Source: Flavobacterium sp. (lineage in GTDB: Bacteria; Bacteroidota; Bacteroidia; Flavobacteriales; Flavobacteriaceae). From it: 10,000 nucleotides of DNA. Every line of letters starts with the position of its first letter. Positions within the stretch are counted from its first letter, which is position 1. Of the stretch, positions 1 through 7,681 are shown one piece after another. The DNA lies in NCBI RefSeq assembly GCF_020217025.1, contig NZ_JAIWOF010000064.1:1-10000 (forward strand), written 5' to 3'. A program made the translations under genes and the position numbers. The notes beneath the pieces were generated by a model, which saw only the letters and a list, made by a program, of their open reading frames with translations, made no database searches and had not been told where the DNA came from.

Positions 1-538
1 AGATGCGTTCTACTGTTGGCTCATCGGTATAAATACCTTGAGTGAAAGCCATATCATCCACAATATCTTGAATACTTCTTCTGATATAGCCCATATCATC
101 GATACTTCCTACTAAAAACTCAGCAATGTCACGTTCTTCATCAGTTAAAATAAAAGTGTTTAACTGATTGATTAAATCTTGATGAAAACTTACTGGAGCC
201 GCGAAGGGCATCGTTTTGTCTTCATCGTCATCGCTGTAATTGTTGGTTTGGTATTTGTAATCTGGCGTTTCGTCATTGCTTAAATATTCGTCAATGTTGA
301 TGTCGCCTGTATCGATGTGTTCGTTATCGTAATCGTCGTAATCATCAGTATCACTTCCATAATCATCTAAATCGTAATTATCTTCCTTGCTACTTTCTTC
401 CAAAGCAGGATTCTCTACTAATTCTTCCTGAAGACGTTGCTCAAAAGCTTGCGTAGGCAATTGAATTAACTTCATCAACTGAATTTGTTGAGGCGATAAT
501 TTTTGAGATAATTTGAATTGTAAACTGTGTTTTAACAT
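1..538 (-). CDS. rpoN: RNA polymerase sigma-54 factor (RpoN), N-terminal part
   Basis: Sigma-54 directs RNA polymerase to -24/-12 promoters that need an ATP-dependent activator. Only the first 179 residues are present; the gene runs off the left edge. The start is the ATG at 538. Residues 1-48 form the Gln/Leu-rich region I (begins MLKHSLQFKLSQKLSPQQ, later QLMKLIQLP and LQEELVENPAL), the activator-responding segment typical of the family. Residues 52-107 are a strongly acidic linker (24 Asp/Glu in 56, with eight Tyr), matching region II. From about 115 (SFHQDLINQL, then EERDIAEFLVGSIDDMGYI) the core-binding region III begins. The DNA-binding domain and RpoN box lie outside the window. The gene follows asnS after a 94 bp gap without a good TAnnTTTG box, so co-transcription with asnS is possible. 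Identity is seen directly in the N-terminal motifs; operon membership is inferred. Confidence 0.95.
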   Translation of the reverse strand, partial: MLKHSLQFKLSQKLSPQQIQLMKLIQLPTQAFEQRLQEELVENPALEESSKEDNYDLDDYGSDTDDYDDYDNEHIDTGDINIDEYLSNDETPDYKYQTNNYSDDDEDKTMPFAAPVSFHQDLINQLNTFILTDEERDIAEFLVGSIDDMGYIRRSIQDIVDDMAFTQGIYTDEPTVERI

Positions 539-546
539 TAATGTTT

Positions 547-587
547 GTTTAATTGATTTAATCGTTTAACTGTTTAATTGTTTATTA
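547..587. repeat. Tandem octamer repeat, GTTTAAtT type
   Basis: Five consecutive copies of an approximately 8 bp unit lie in the asnS-rpoN gap: GTTTAATT, GATTTAATC, GTTTAACT, GTTTAATT and GTTTATTA. The tract is pure AT apart from one G or C per unit. It would lie in the 5' leader of rpoN if transcription comes from asnS. Its function is unknown; it could be slippage-generated filler or a protein-binding array. Confidence 0.6.
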
Positions 588-618
588 AATTTACTATTTA
601 ATACATCGACAGTTAAAC
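564..618. repeat. Inverted repeat between asnS and rpoN
   Basis: GTTTAACTGT at 564-573 is matched by its exact reverse complement at 609-618, 35 bases apart. A second register pairs 572-584 with 614-626 with one mismatch, because the left arm is made of octamer repeats. The arms are AT-rich and the loop is long, and no T-run follows the left arm in the minus direction, so it is a poor intrinsic terminator. It might fold in the asnS-rpoN transcript or bind a dimeric protein. Confidence 0.45.
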
Positions 619-632
619 AATTTAACAAGATT

Positions 633-2081
633 CTAAAATTCTGCGTTTTGTGGTGTTCTTGGGAAAGGAATTACGTCTCTAATGTTACCCATACCAGTTA
701 CAAAAAGCACTAATCTTTCAAATCCTAATCCGAATCCTGAGTGAACAGCAGATCCGAATCTTCTAGTATCTAAATACCACCAAAGTTCTTCTTCATCGAT
801 TTCTAAGGCTTTCATTTTTTCTACAAGTACATCGTAACGCTCTTCTCTTTGAGAACCTCCAACGATTTCTCCAATTCCTGGGAATAAGATATCCATGGCT
901 CTTACAGTTTCTTTTCCTGGTTCAGTGTTGTCGTTCAAACGCATGTAAAACGCTTTAATTTTTGCGGGATAATCAAATAAAATTACCGGACATTTAAAGT
1001 GTTTTTCTACTAAGAAACGTTCGTGCTCACTTTGTAAATCAGCACCCCATTCGTTAATGATATATTGAAATTTTTTCTTTTTATTTGGTGTTGAATCTTT
1101 TAAAATATCAATTGCTTCTGTATAAGAAACACGTTTGAAGTTGTTATCAAGTACAAAACTTAATTTTTCTAACAACGTCATTTCGCTTCTATCTGCTTGT
1201 GGTTTTGACTTTTCTTCTTCTAGTAATCTGTTTTCTAAGAATTTTAAATCATCGCCACATTTTTCAACGGTATATTTGATAACGTATTTGATGAAATCTT
1301 CAGCTAAATCCATGTTATCCGCTAAATCATTGAAAGCCACTTCTGGTTCAATCATCCAAAACTCCGCTAAGTGACGAGAAGTGTTTGAATTTTCAGCACG
1401 GAATGTTGGTCCAAACGTATAAATTTGACCTAAAGCCATTGCAAAAGTTTCGCCTTCTAATTGACCAGAAACTGTTAAATTGGTTTGTTTTCCGAAGAAA
1501 TCTTCTTTGTAGTTGATGCTGCCGTCTTCGTTTCTTGGAGCAGATCCATCGATTGGTAAAGAAGTTACTTGGAACATTTCTCCAGCACCTTCGGCATCAG
1601 AACCAGTAATAATTGGTGTATTTACGTAGAAAAATCCTTTTTCTTGAAAATATTGGTGTACTGCAAACGCTAAAGTTGAACGCACACGCATAATAGCACC
1701 AAAAGCATTCGTTCTAACACGTAAATGTGCATTTTCACGTAAGAATTCTAACGAGTGTTTTTTTGGTTGCATCGGGAATTTTTCCGCATCACTATCGCCT
1801 AAAATCTCTAACTTCGTTACTTGAATTTCTACTTTTTGTCCAGCACCACGGCTTTCTGCCAAAGTTCCTGTAACGCAAATAGCCGCCCCAGTTGTAATTC
1901 TTTTTAAGGTTTCGTCAGGTGTGTTTTCAAAATCTACCACACACTGAATATTATGAATAGTCGAACCATCGTTCAACGCAATAAATTGATTGTTTCTAAA
2001 TGTTCTAACCCAACCTTTTGCTGTTACTTCATGTAATGTTTTCGTGCTGTTTAAAAGGTCTATTACTTTTGAGTGTTTCAT
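633..2081 (-). CDS. asnS: Asparagine-tRNA ligase (AsnRS)
   Basis: Cytoplasmic class IIb aminoacyl-tRNA synthetase that charges tRNA-Asn with asparagine using ATP. The 482 residues match the usual bacteroidotal length. Residues 15-95 form the N-terminal OB-fold anticodon-binding domain ([19 protein letters not shown]). The catalytic domain begins near 110. Motif 1 and the substrate loop lie around 150-170 ([21 protein letters not shown] region). Motif 2 is FRAE at 227-230 plus RHLAEF at 236-241. Motif 3 is [10 protein letters not shown] at 451-460, followed by RDVIPFPR at 468-475. A segment at about 174-200 separates the strands before SGQL, as I recall from other Bacteroidota AsnRS. The start is the ATG at 2081, with a promoter-like box 21 bp upstream, directly beside the stop of the preceding RND gene. 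AsnRS is preferred to the related AspRS because of overall sequence and motif context. Confidence 0.97.
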   Translation of the reverse strand: MKHSKVIDLLNSTKTLHEVTAKGWVRTFRNNQFIALNDGSTIHNIQCVVDFENTPDETLKRITTGAAICVTGTLAESRGAGQKVEIQVTKLEILGDSDAEKFPMQPKKHSLEFLRENAHLRVRTNAFGAIMRVRSTLAFAVHQYFQEKGFFYVNTPIITGSDAEGAGEMFQVTSLPIDGSAPRNEDGSINYKEDFFGKQTNLTVSGQLEGETFAMALGQIYTFGPTFRAENSNTSRHLAEFWMIEPEVAFNDLADNMDLAEDFIKYVIKYTVEKCGDDLKFLENRLLEEEKSKPQADRSEMTLLEKLSFVLDNNFKRVSYTEAIDILKDSTPNKKKKFQYIINEWGADLQSEHERFLVEKHFKCPVILFDYPAKIKAFYMRLNDNTEPGKETVRAMDILFPGIGEIVGGSQREERYDVLVEKMKALEIDEEELWWYLDTRRFGSAVHSGFGLGFERLVLFVTGMGNIRDVIPFPRTPQNAEF

Positions 2082-2102
2082 TTCGATTTATGATTTATAA
2101 TG

Positions 2103-2110
2103 CAAATATA
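2103..2110 (-). promoter_or_regulatory. Probable asnS promoter -7 box (TATATTTG)
   Basis: TATATTTGCA on the minus strand fits the Bacteroidota TAnnTTTG -7 consensus. It lies 21 bp before the asnS ATG and touches the stop codon of the RND gene (2111-2113). No TTG was found at the expected -33 spacing; the nearest is about 26 bp upstream, which is too far. The box suggests asnS has its own start of transcription with a leader of roughly 15 bases. Confidence 0.5.
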
Positions 2111-4522
2111 CTATTTCTCGTTTGAATTTTCTTCTTCAATATCTTCTGCTAAAATATCTAATGTAGGTTCTAAGAATTCTTGTTGATTAGCAATCGTTTT
2201 ATCCAACGAAAGTAACAATGCTGGTAATAGAATTAAATTAGATAACATGGCAAATAACAAGGTTGTGGCAACTAATCCTCCTAATGCTACAGTTCCGCCA
2301 AAGCTAGATAATGTAAATACTGAGAATCCAAAGAACAACACCACTGAAGTGTAAAACATACTAATTCCTGCTTCTTTTAAAGTAGCGTAAACAGATCGTT
2401 TAATTTTCCAATCGTTAGCTTTTAACTCTTGACGGTATTTCGCTAAAAAGTGAATCGTATCATCCACCGATATTCCAAACGCAATACTAAATACTAATAT
2501 GGTGGATGGTTTAATTGGAATTCCAAAATATCCCATTAATCCAGCAGTCATTACTAATGGTAATATGTTTGGTAATAATGAAACAATTATCATCTTGAAA
2601 GAACGGAACATGTATGCCATTAATAACGAAATTAAAACAATAGCAAAAATTAGCGATTGTACTAAATTGTCAATTAAGTAATGGGTTCCTTTTTCAAAAA
2701 CATAAGCTTTTCCTGTTAGTGAAACTTCGTAGCGTTCTTTTGGGAAAATGTGATTGATTTTGTCTTGTAAACGTTCTTCAATTTTTTGCATTTTGTCCGT
2801 TCCAATATCTCGCATAAAAGTAGTGATGCGTGCATATTGCCCAGTACTATCAACATAGCTTTTCAGCATATTTTCGTTTCCTTTTTTAGTCGAATTTTTT
2901 ATGTAGGATAAAATGAAAGCTTCTTCTTGTTTGGTAGGTAATTCGTAATATTCAGGATTTCCGTTATAGTAAGCTTGTTTTGAATATTTGACTAAATTAA
3001 CAATAGAAACAGGTTTAGATAATTCCGGAATTTCTTCAATTGTTTCTTGAAGTTCTTCTATTCGTTTTAATGTTACTGATTTTAAAGCGCCTTTAGGTTT
3101 TTTAGTATCAATAACAATTTCTAATGGCATAACACCATCAAATTCTTTTTCATAGAATAAAATGTCTTTGTAAAAAGGTGCCTTTTTCGGCATATCTTCA
3201 ATAATACTTCCTGAAATTTTAATTTGATAAATACCAATAATTCCCATCACTAAAATACCAATGGCTGTTGAAAAAACGGCAATTCGGTGATGTCTAATTG
3301 TATTTTCAATCCAATTCATGAAAGTAGCCATGTAGTTTTTGCCAAGATGAGCTAAATGTTTTTCCTTAGGCATTGGCATATAACTGTAAACAATTGGAAT
3401 GATAATTAAACAAAGTATAAACAAGAAAACAATGTTTAATGAAGCTACAATTCCAAATTCTTTCAATAATTTACTATCTGTAAAAATGAATGTTCCAAAA
3501 CCAGCAGCAGTAGTTAAATTCGTCATCAAAGTAGCATTTCCTACTTTAGAAATAACACGCTGTAAGGATTTGGCTTTATTCCCATGATTTTTAATTTCTT
3601 GCTGGTATTTGTTAATAAGGAAAATACAGTTAGGAATTCCGATAACAATGATTAATGGAGGAATAATTGCTGTTAAAACGGTTATTTCATAATGTAACAA
3701 ACCTAGCGTTCCAAACGACCACATTACTCCAATAATTACCACAAACATGGAAACCATGGTAGCTCTGAAACTTCTAAAAAAGAAAAAGAATAGTAATGAA
3801 GTAATTCCAAGTGCTGCACCAACGAACAATCCAATTTCACTAATAATGCTATTAGCATTCAGTGTTCTAATGTATGGCATTCCAGAAACACGAAGATCTA
3901 ATCCGGTTTCTTTTTCGAAGGCGTTAATTCTGTCTTGGTTAAGATGTTTTTCAATAAACTGTTTTCTTGCTGGCGTGTTTACAATTTTTTTATCCATGTA
4001 AATAGCAAAACGCACTGCTCCACTTTCTTTATTGAACAGCATGCCTTCATAGAAAGGTAAATCGTTGAAAAACTCTTTTTCCTTTTCTTTTAAATAGGTG
4101 TCAGAAATGCTATCATTATTGATGAAAGAAACTAATTTGAATTTTTGTTCTAATGTATCTTTCTCAAGTACTTTTAAATCTTCAATAGATAAGGTAAGTT
4201 CAACTGCTTTATCCTTTTTTATTTCGGCAATAAATTTTTCCCAAGCTTTAATGTTTTTTTCATTAAAAAAGGTTTTGTCTTTAAATCCTAAGACAACTAG
4301 ATTTCCTTCTTCACCAAATTTTTCTAAAAAAGAATTGTACTGAATGTTTACTTCATGATCATCGGGTAATAAATTAGCTTCAGTGAAGGTAAAACGCATG
4401 TTTTTCCACTGAAAACTCATGAAAATAGTAAAAAGTAAAACAAGAACTAATAAAAAAACGCGGTTTCTTAAAATTCTACTGGCAATATAATCCCAAAAAC
4501 TGGTGCTTAACCACTTTAACAT
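2111..4522 (-). CDS. RND-superfamily (MMPL/COG1033-type) inner-membrane exporter
   Basis: An 803-residue inner-membrane protein with the duplicated RND layout: one TM helix (about 21-37), a large periplasmic loop (38-225), five further helices (228-380), then a seventh helix (413-434), a second loop (435-615) and five helices (618-772). This two-fold arrangement of 1+5 helices and loops marks MMPL/HAE3-like permeases, which move lipids or other hydrophobic compounds by proton motive force. The second half carries the proton-relay motif GISVDDTIHFLAKYR (683-697; Asp687, Asp688). The equivalent place in the first half reads GIPNCIFLINKY, with Pro297-Asn298 instead of acids. The C-terminal tail (from about 788) is acidic. 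No adaptor or TolC-like gene is adjacent, so it probably acts alone. The substrate cannot be told. The start is the ATG at 4522, 18 bp after a TACCTTTG box. Confidence 0.88.
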   Translation of the reverse strand: MLKWLSTSFWDYIASRILRNRVFLLVLVLLFTIFMSFQWKNMRFTFTEANLLPDDHEVNIQYNSFLEKFGEEGNLVVLGFKDKTFFNEKNIKAWEKFIAEIKKDKAVELTLSIEDLKVLEKDTLEQKFKLVSFINNDSISDTYLKEKEKEFFNDLPFYEGMLFNKESGAVRFAIYMDKKIVNTPARKQFIEKHLNQDRINAFEKETGLDLRVSGMPYIRTLNANSIISEIGLFVGAALGITSLLFFFFFRSFRATMVSMFVVIIGVMWSFGTLGLLHYEITVLTAIIPPLIIVIGIPNCIFLINKYQQEIKNHGNKAKSLQRVISKVGNATLMTNLTTAAGFGTFIFTDSKLLKEFGIVASLNIVFLFILCLIIIPIVYSYMPMPKEKHLAHLGKNYMATFMNWIENTIRHHRIAVFSTAIGILVMGIIGIYQIKISGSIIEDMPKKAPFYKDILFYEKEFDGVMPLEIVIDTKKPKGALKSVTLKRIEELQETIEEIPELSKPVSIVNLVKYSKQAYYNGNPEYYELPTKQEEAFILSYIKNSTKKGNENMLKSYVDSTGQYARITTFMRDIGTDKMQKIEERLQDKINHIFPKERYEVSLTGKAYVFEKGTHYLIDNLVQSLIFAIVLISLLMAYMFRSFKMIIVSLLPNILPLVMTAGLMGYFGIPIKPSTILVFSIAFGISVDDTIHFLAKYRQELKANDWKIKRSVYATLKEAGISMFYTSVVLFFGFSVFTLSSFGGTVALGGLVATTLLFAMLSNLILLPALLLSLDKTIANQQEFLEPTLDILAEDIEEENSNEK

Positions 4523-4540
4523 CTCTCAAAAATTAGGCTG

Positions 4541-4548
4541 CAAAGGTA
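4541..4548 (-). promoter_or_regulatory. Probable promoter -7 box (TACCTTTG) of the RND gene
   Basis: TACCTTTGCA on the minus strand matches TAnnTTTG and lies 18 bp before the ATG at 4522, in the 75 bp gap after the DUF5686 gene. No -33 TTG at the right distance was seen. No hairpin terminator for the upstream gene is visible in the same gap, so some read-through is possible. Confidence 0.5.
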
Positions 4549-4597
4549 AGTATTATTGCTTAAAATATTGGTGTTGAGCGGAATTTTTAAGTTAAAA

Positions 4598-7081
4598 TTA
4601 AAAACCTAAATCAAGATAGTAAGAAACTTTTATGGCGATGTTGTCATCAAAATTAGGTAATTGGTTGGGACCATATCTGTAAAAGGCAACTAAGCCAAAA
4701 CCTTTGAAGATTTTATTGCATTCAACTCCACTTTCAAAGAAACCGTCTTCAAGTGTTTTATATCCAATTCCAACATGTTGATTGTTTTTATTGTTTGAAC
4801 CCACCGCCATTCTAGTAACGACAGTAAATTCGGGATTAATCTTGTATCCAAGACGAATTTTATTAAAAGTATGTTTTAATTGTAAAGAAGCATATTTATT
4901 GGAGAAAAACTCGTTGAAATACATGGTTTCAAAACTATTTTTTCCTGCAAAAGTAATTCGTTGTAGAATTGCATCTCTGTTCAAATTATTAGGAACAATA
5001 CTATATAAATGTGTAATTGGAACATCGCCAAATGCTATACCAGTTTGCAATAAAATCGAACTTTTTTGACCTGATAAAAAAGGCAATTCATAATAAGTTT
5101 TGAAATCTAGTTTTGAGAAAACGAAATCATTTTCAAGTAAATTTGGCACTGTTTGGGTATACTGAATTGAAAATTTTGGATGTCTTTTTTCATATTCAAT
5201 TTTCCCAACTGGCGTTTGCATGTAATTACTAAACGGATTCCATTGAACAGCTAATTGTAAAGTAGTAATGGTATAATTGGTATATGATTTTCCGTCATTT
5301 ATAAATGTGTAATCAAAAAGAGGCTGAATTTGATTATGAGAAATTCCAAAATAGCTAGAGGTTTTTGGTAAAAACTTACTTTCAATAAAAGCCGAACTCA
5401 TTTTGTTATTATAAAATGTGGAAATATTTATTGGTCGTGGATCATATATTTTGAATCTTCGTGAATCAGTTACAAAGTTAGTTTGAGCGATTTCGCTGAT
5501 ATCATCAGTATAAGAAGCGCTTACCCAAGTTTCCGAATTATTGTGAATTAGATAAGAAGGGGTTATGCCAAATTTAAATTCATCATCCTTTAATCCATAA
5601 GCACCATAAAAAGCAACTTTGTATTTTTCTGAAAGTTTAGAGTTGGTTACAGCACCAATGCCTAATCTAAAACCTTCGAAATTGTTATATTTTGCAATAC
5701 TACGTAAATCAATGTCAAAAATAGATACTGGAAAATAGCCATTGAAAATTTTTCTACCTAAAAATAATTTATGTTCAATTTTTTCTGAGAGCGATAAACT
5801 ATCAATCGATGTATACGTTCTAAGCTTTCTCTTATCAATAGTGTCTTTTTTGAAGACATTCCAGTAGTTACTTTCTTGTTCTAAACTTGATTTTGGTACT
5901 TCAATTTTAACTCTTGGTTTTGAAATAGAAATAGGTTTGTTAATTTCAATATCAAATGGAGTTGATTCTATTGAAACATAAGCTTGATCAGTGGCATTTT
6001 TACTTTCTGTTAAATCTAAATCAGAACTAAATTTTATAGTACCGCCTAAGATTTTTATATCCTCATGATTGTTGCCTTTAGAGACTTTGAATTTTCTGTT
6101 TTTTGGAAACCAAATATCAATATCTTTTTTATAATCAAATGTGTAGGTAGCATTGATGTTTACAACACCATAAATTCTAAAATAAGCTTTACAAATAGCA
6201 AAATTAATAGTGTCAATATACAGCAAACCTCTCAAACGATTCGTGTTGAGTTTTTTGGGTTCAAAGTAAATTCTGTAAGCGCTTCTTCCGTCAATTTTTA
6301 CCGTATCAATTAGTTTGTAGTTGTATAATTTTCGTCCAAAATTTGAAATCGGGTTTTGAACTGGAATTTCTAAGATTTCAAATGGATTCTCATAAACAGA
6401 ATAAGAAATTAGTTTAAGACCAAGATATTCGTAAATAGGTTGTTTAAATCCAGCCATTCTAGTGGCTAAAACGGTTTCTTTGTATTCAGAGTGATTAAGT
6501 TGAATTAAATTTACTTTCTCTGTTTGATATAAATGCTGTTTCTCAGAAAATTTTTTAAACTTGTAATTTGTTGAATCCAATTTCATTAAAGGCTTTCTTA
6601 AAAACCTATTTTTATAAATAGTATCAATTTTTGAAGAGATACTATCTGGATTTGCCGTTACCTGAAGGTATTCATAGTTTTTATATTGAAAACTCGATAG
6701 GCCTTTTTCTGGATCATTTAATTTTCGATTTTCAATAACTTTTTTAATGATGTTATTGACATTGTTCTCGGTGTAGATTTCCGCTTTTTTTTCGTTTAAA
6801 TCGTTAATTAATTTAATCGTCAAATTGTAAACTTTTGGTTGTGGATAGGTTATTTTTTCGTAATATCCTTTAAAGTTAACTTTGATAGGAAGTTTATAAT
6901 CTTTGACTTCAATAGAAAATTTTCCTTCCCAATCGGCGTTGAATTTGATGTTGTTATATGTAATAGAGGCAAAAGCAATAGGAACTTTTGAATCAAAGTC
7001 GATAACTTGTCCTTTAATTTTGGTTTGTGCTACAAAATTAGTGGTAAAGATTAAGCACAAAAAAAGCCAAAAATATTTCAT
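4598..7081 (-). CDS. DUF5686 / carboxypeptidase-regulatory-like domain outer-membrane protein
   Basis: With the ATG at 7081 the product has 827 residues. Residues 1-18 are a signal peptide (MKYFWLFLCLIFTTNFVA, probable cleavage before Gln19). Residues 20 to about 95 form a CarboxypepD_reg-like beta-sandwich (KIKGQVIDFDSKVPIAFASI), common at the N-terminus of Bacteroidota outer-membrane proteins. The remainder resembles DUF5686: a mixed periplasmic part followed, from about residue 450, by alternating aromatic strands of a likely beta-barrel, ending VSYYLDLGF with the terminal Phe typical of barrel proteins. The molecular role of DUF5686 is unknown to me. The reading frame extends in-frame to a TTG at 7102, but that TTG is the last part of a TATATTTG promoter box and the seven extra residues would precede a complete signal peptide, so the ATG is preferred. 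No plug or TonB box was recognised, so it is not a typical SusC-type transporter. Confidence 0.82.
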   Translation of the reverse strand: MKYFWLFLCLIFTTNFVAQTKIKGQVIDFDSKVPIAFASITYNNIKFNADWEGKFSIEVKDYKLPIKVNFKGYYEKITYPQPKVYNLTIKLINDLNEKKAEIYTENNVNNIIKKVIENRKLNDPEKGLSSFQYKNYEYLQVTANPDSISSKIDTIYKNRFLRKPLMKLDSTNYKFKKFSEKQHLYQTEKVNLIQLNHSEYKETVLATRMAGFKQPIYEYLGLKLISYSVYENPFEILEIPVQNPISNFGRKLYNYKLIDTVKIDGRSAYRIYFEPKKLNTNRLRGLLYIDTINFAICKAYFRIYGVVNINATYTFDYKKDIDIWFPKNRKFKVSKGNNHEDIKILGGTIKFSSDLDLTESKNATDQAYVSIESTPFDIEINKPISISKPRVKIEVPKSSLEQESNYWNVFKKDTIDKRKLRTYTSIDSLSLSEKIEHKLFLGRKIFNGYFPVSIFDIDLRSIAKYNNFEGFRLGIGAVTNSKLSEKYKVAFYGAYGLKDDEFKFGITPSYLIHNNSETWVSASYTDDISEIAQTNFVTDSRRFKIYDPRPINISTFYNNKMSSAFIESKFLPKTSSYFGISHNQIQPLFDYTFINDGKSYTNYTITTLQLAVQWNPFSNYMQTPVGKIEYEKRHPKFSIQYTQTVPNLLENDFVFSKLDFKTYYELPFLSGQKSSILLQTGIAFGDVPITHLYSIVPNNLNRDAILQRITFAGKNSFETMYFNEFFSNKYASLQLKHTFNKIRLGYKINPEFTVVTRMAVGSNNKNNQHVGIGYKTLEDGFFESGVECNKIFKGFGLVAFYRYGPNQLPNFDDNIAIKVSYYLDLGF

Positions 7082-7099
7082 GAAAAGAGAGATTTTATA

Positions 7100-7107
7100 C
7101 AAATATA
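7100..7107 (-). promoter_or_regulatory. Probable promoter -7 box (TATATTTG) of the DUF5686 gene
   Basis: TATATTTGTA on the minus strand matches TAnnTTTG and sits 18 bp before the ATG at 7081, just past the T-run of the lipoprotein terminator. Terminator and promoter are thus nearly back to back. It overlaps the possible TTG start codon at 7100-7102 and so argues against that start. No clear -33 TTG was found. Confidence 0.5.
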
Positions 7108-7109
7108 TT

Positions 7110-7143
7110 CAAAATAAAAAATCCCGAGTGTTAATCGGGATTT
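7110..7143 (-). terminator. Intrinsic terminator of the lipoprotein gene
   Basis: On the minus strand a 9 bp perfect stem, AAATCCCGA with TCGGGATTT, closes a 7-base loop (TTAACAC) and is followed by TTTTTTATTTT. The hairpin spans 7119-7143 and begins 14 bp after the lipoprotein stop codon. It is a near copy of the terminator behind frr at 7645-7677. Confidence 0.88.
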
Positions 7144-7157
7144 AAAATTTAGGAAGA

Positions 7158-7613
7158 TTATTTTTTCCAAGGAGTTTTCCCATCAACTTCTTGAATTAAA
7201 ATAATTTCTTCAGAATAAAATAAATCATTTTCGAGTTCCTTAGCATTTAATTCAATAATGACTTTCTTTGATTTTTCCTTTAAATCTAAAAGTTTGAAAT
7301 CCTTAATTTTATCATATTCTTTAGAATTAAGATAAACTTTTTTGATTCCATCTTCTGTTTCAAGTTGTAAATATGGATTTTTTAATAAATTATGTTTGAT
7401 TACATTTTTATAATAATCAATTAGTTCTTTATTTTTCTCGTCCGAAGACATAGAGTTAATCATTTGCTCAATATGTAACGCTTGCTCATCTGTAAGACCA
7501 GAAGGCAAAGTTAGATTGATTAATTTGAAATATAAATTTCCTTTTAAGCTTTCAGATTGCTTACAGCTAAAAAACGAAATTGCAATTAAGAACAATAGAG
7601 TACTACTTCTCAT
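7158..7613 (-). CDS. Small predicted lipoprotein, function unknown
   Basis: A 151-residue protein that I do not recognise. Residues 1-16 form a short lipoprotein signal peptide (MRSSTLLFLIAISFFS) with the lipidated Cys at 17; the lipobox FFSC is loose, but Ser before Cys is acceptable in Bacteroidota. The mature part is charged and Lys/Glu-rich: GNLYFKLINLTLPSGL (25-40), a helical-looking stretch with DEQALHIEQMINSM (42-55), then strand-like segments (KKVIIELNA, EEIILIQEVDG) and a basic end (TPWKK). No clear acidic surface-export signal follows the Cys (KQSES), so inner or outer leaflet location is open. It stands between two strong terminators, so it is probably transcribed alone. Codon use is like that of its neighbours. 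The start is the ATG at 7613, the only one that gives a full signal peptide. Confidence 0.8.
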   Translation of the reverse strand: MRSSTLLFLIAISFFSCKQSESLKGNLYFKLINLTLPSGLTDEQALHIEQMINSMSSDEKNKELIDYYKNVIKHNLLKNPYLQLETEDGIKKVYLNSKEYDKIKDFKLLDLKEKSKKVIIELNAKELENDLFYSEEIILIQEVDGKTPWKK

Positions 7614-7634
7614 AAAGTATTAATTTATTCTCAC

Positions 7635-7642
7635 CAAATTAA
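7635..7642 (-). promoter_or_regulatory. Weak candidate -7 box (TTAATTTG) of the lipoprotein gene
   Basis: TTAATTTG on the minus strand matches five of the six fixed positions of TAnnTTTG and lies 21 bp before the ATG at 7613, immediately after the frr terminator's T-run. The spacing agrees with the better boxes elsewhere in the window, but the match is imperfect and AT-rich sequence makes chance hits likely. Confidence 0.3.
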
Positions 7643-7644
7643 TT

Positions 7645-7677
7645 AAAATAAAAACTCCCGAGTGTTAATCGGGAGTT
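7645..7677 (-). terminator. Intrinsic terminator of the pyrH-frr operon
   Basis: On the minus strand a 9 bp perfect stem, AACTCCCGA with TCGGGAGTT, closes the loop TTAACAC and is followed by TTTTTATTTT. The hairpin spans 7653-7677 and begins 4 bp after the frr stop codon. It ends the pyrH-frr transcript before the lipoprotein gene. Confidence 0.9.
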
Positions 7678-7681
7678 AAAT

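Noticed and set aside
564..618. asnS intrinsic terminator
   Set aside because: The 10 bp inverted repeat is AT-rich, encloses a 35-base loop and is not followed by a T-run on the minus strand, unlike the two clear terminators at 7110 and 7645.
1135..1374. 79-residue plus-strand open frame opposite asnS
   Set aside because: It lies fully antisense to a certain gene, has no promoter box and shows a Ser/Leu/Lys-rich composition expected from reverse reading of AT-rich coding sequence.
4782..5069. 95-residue plus-strand open frame opposite the DUF5686 gene
   Set aside because: Antisense shadow of a well-supported frame, with no recognisable motif or start signal. The same applies to the plus-strand frames at 2499, 3399, 3747, 4098, 6065 and 6903.
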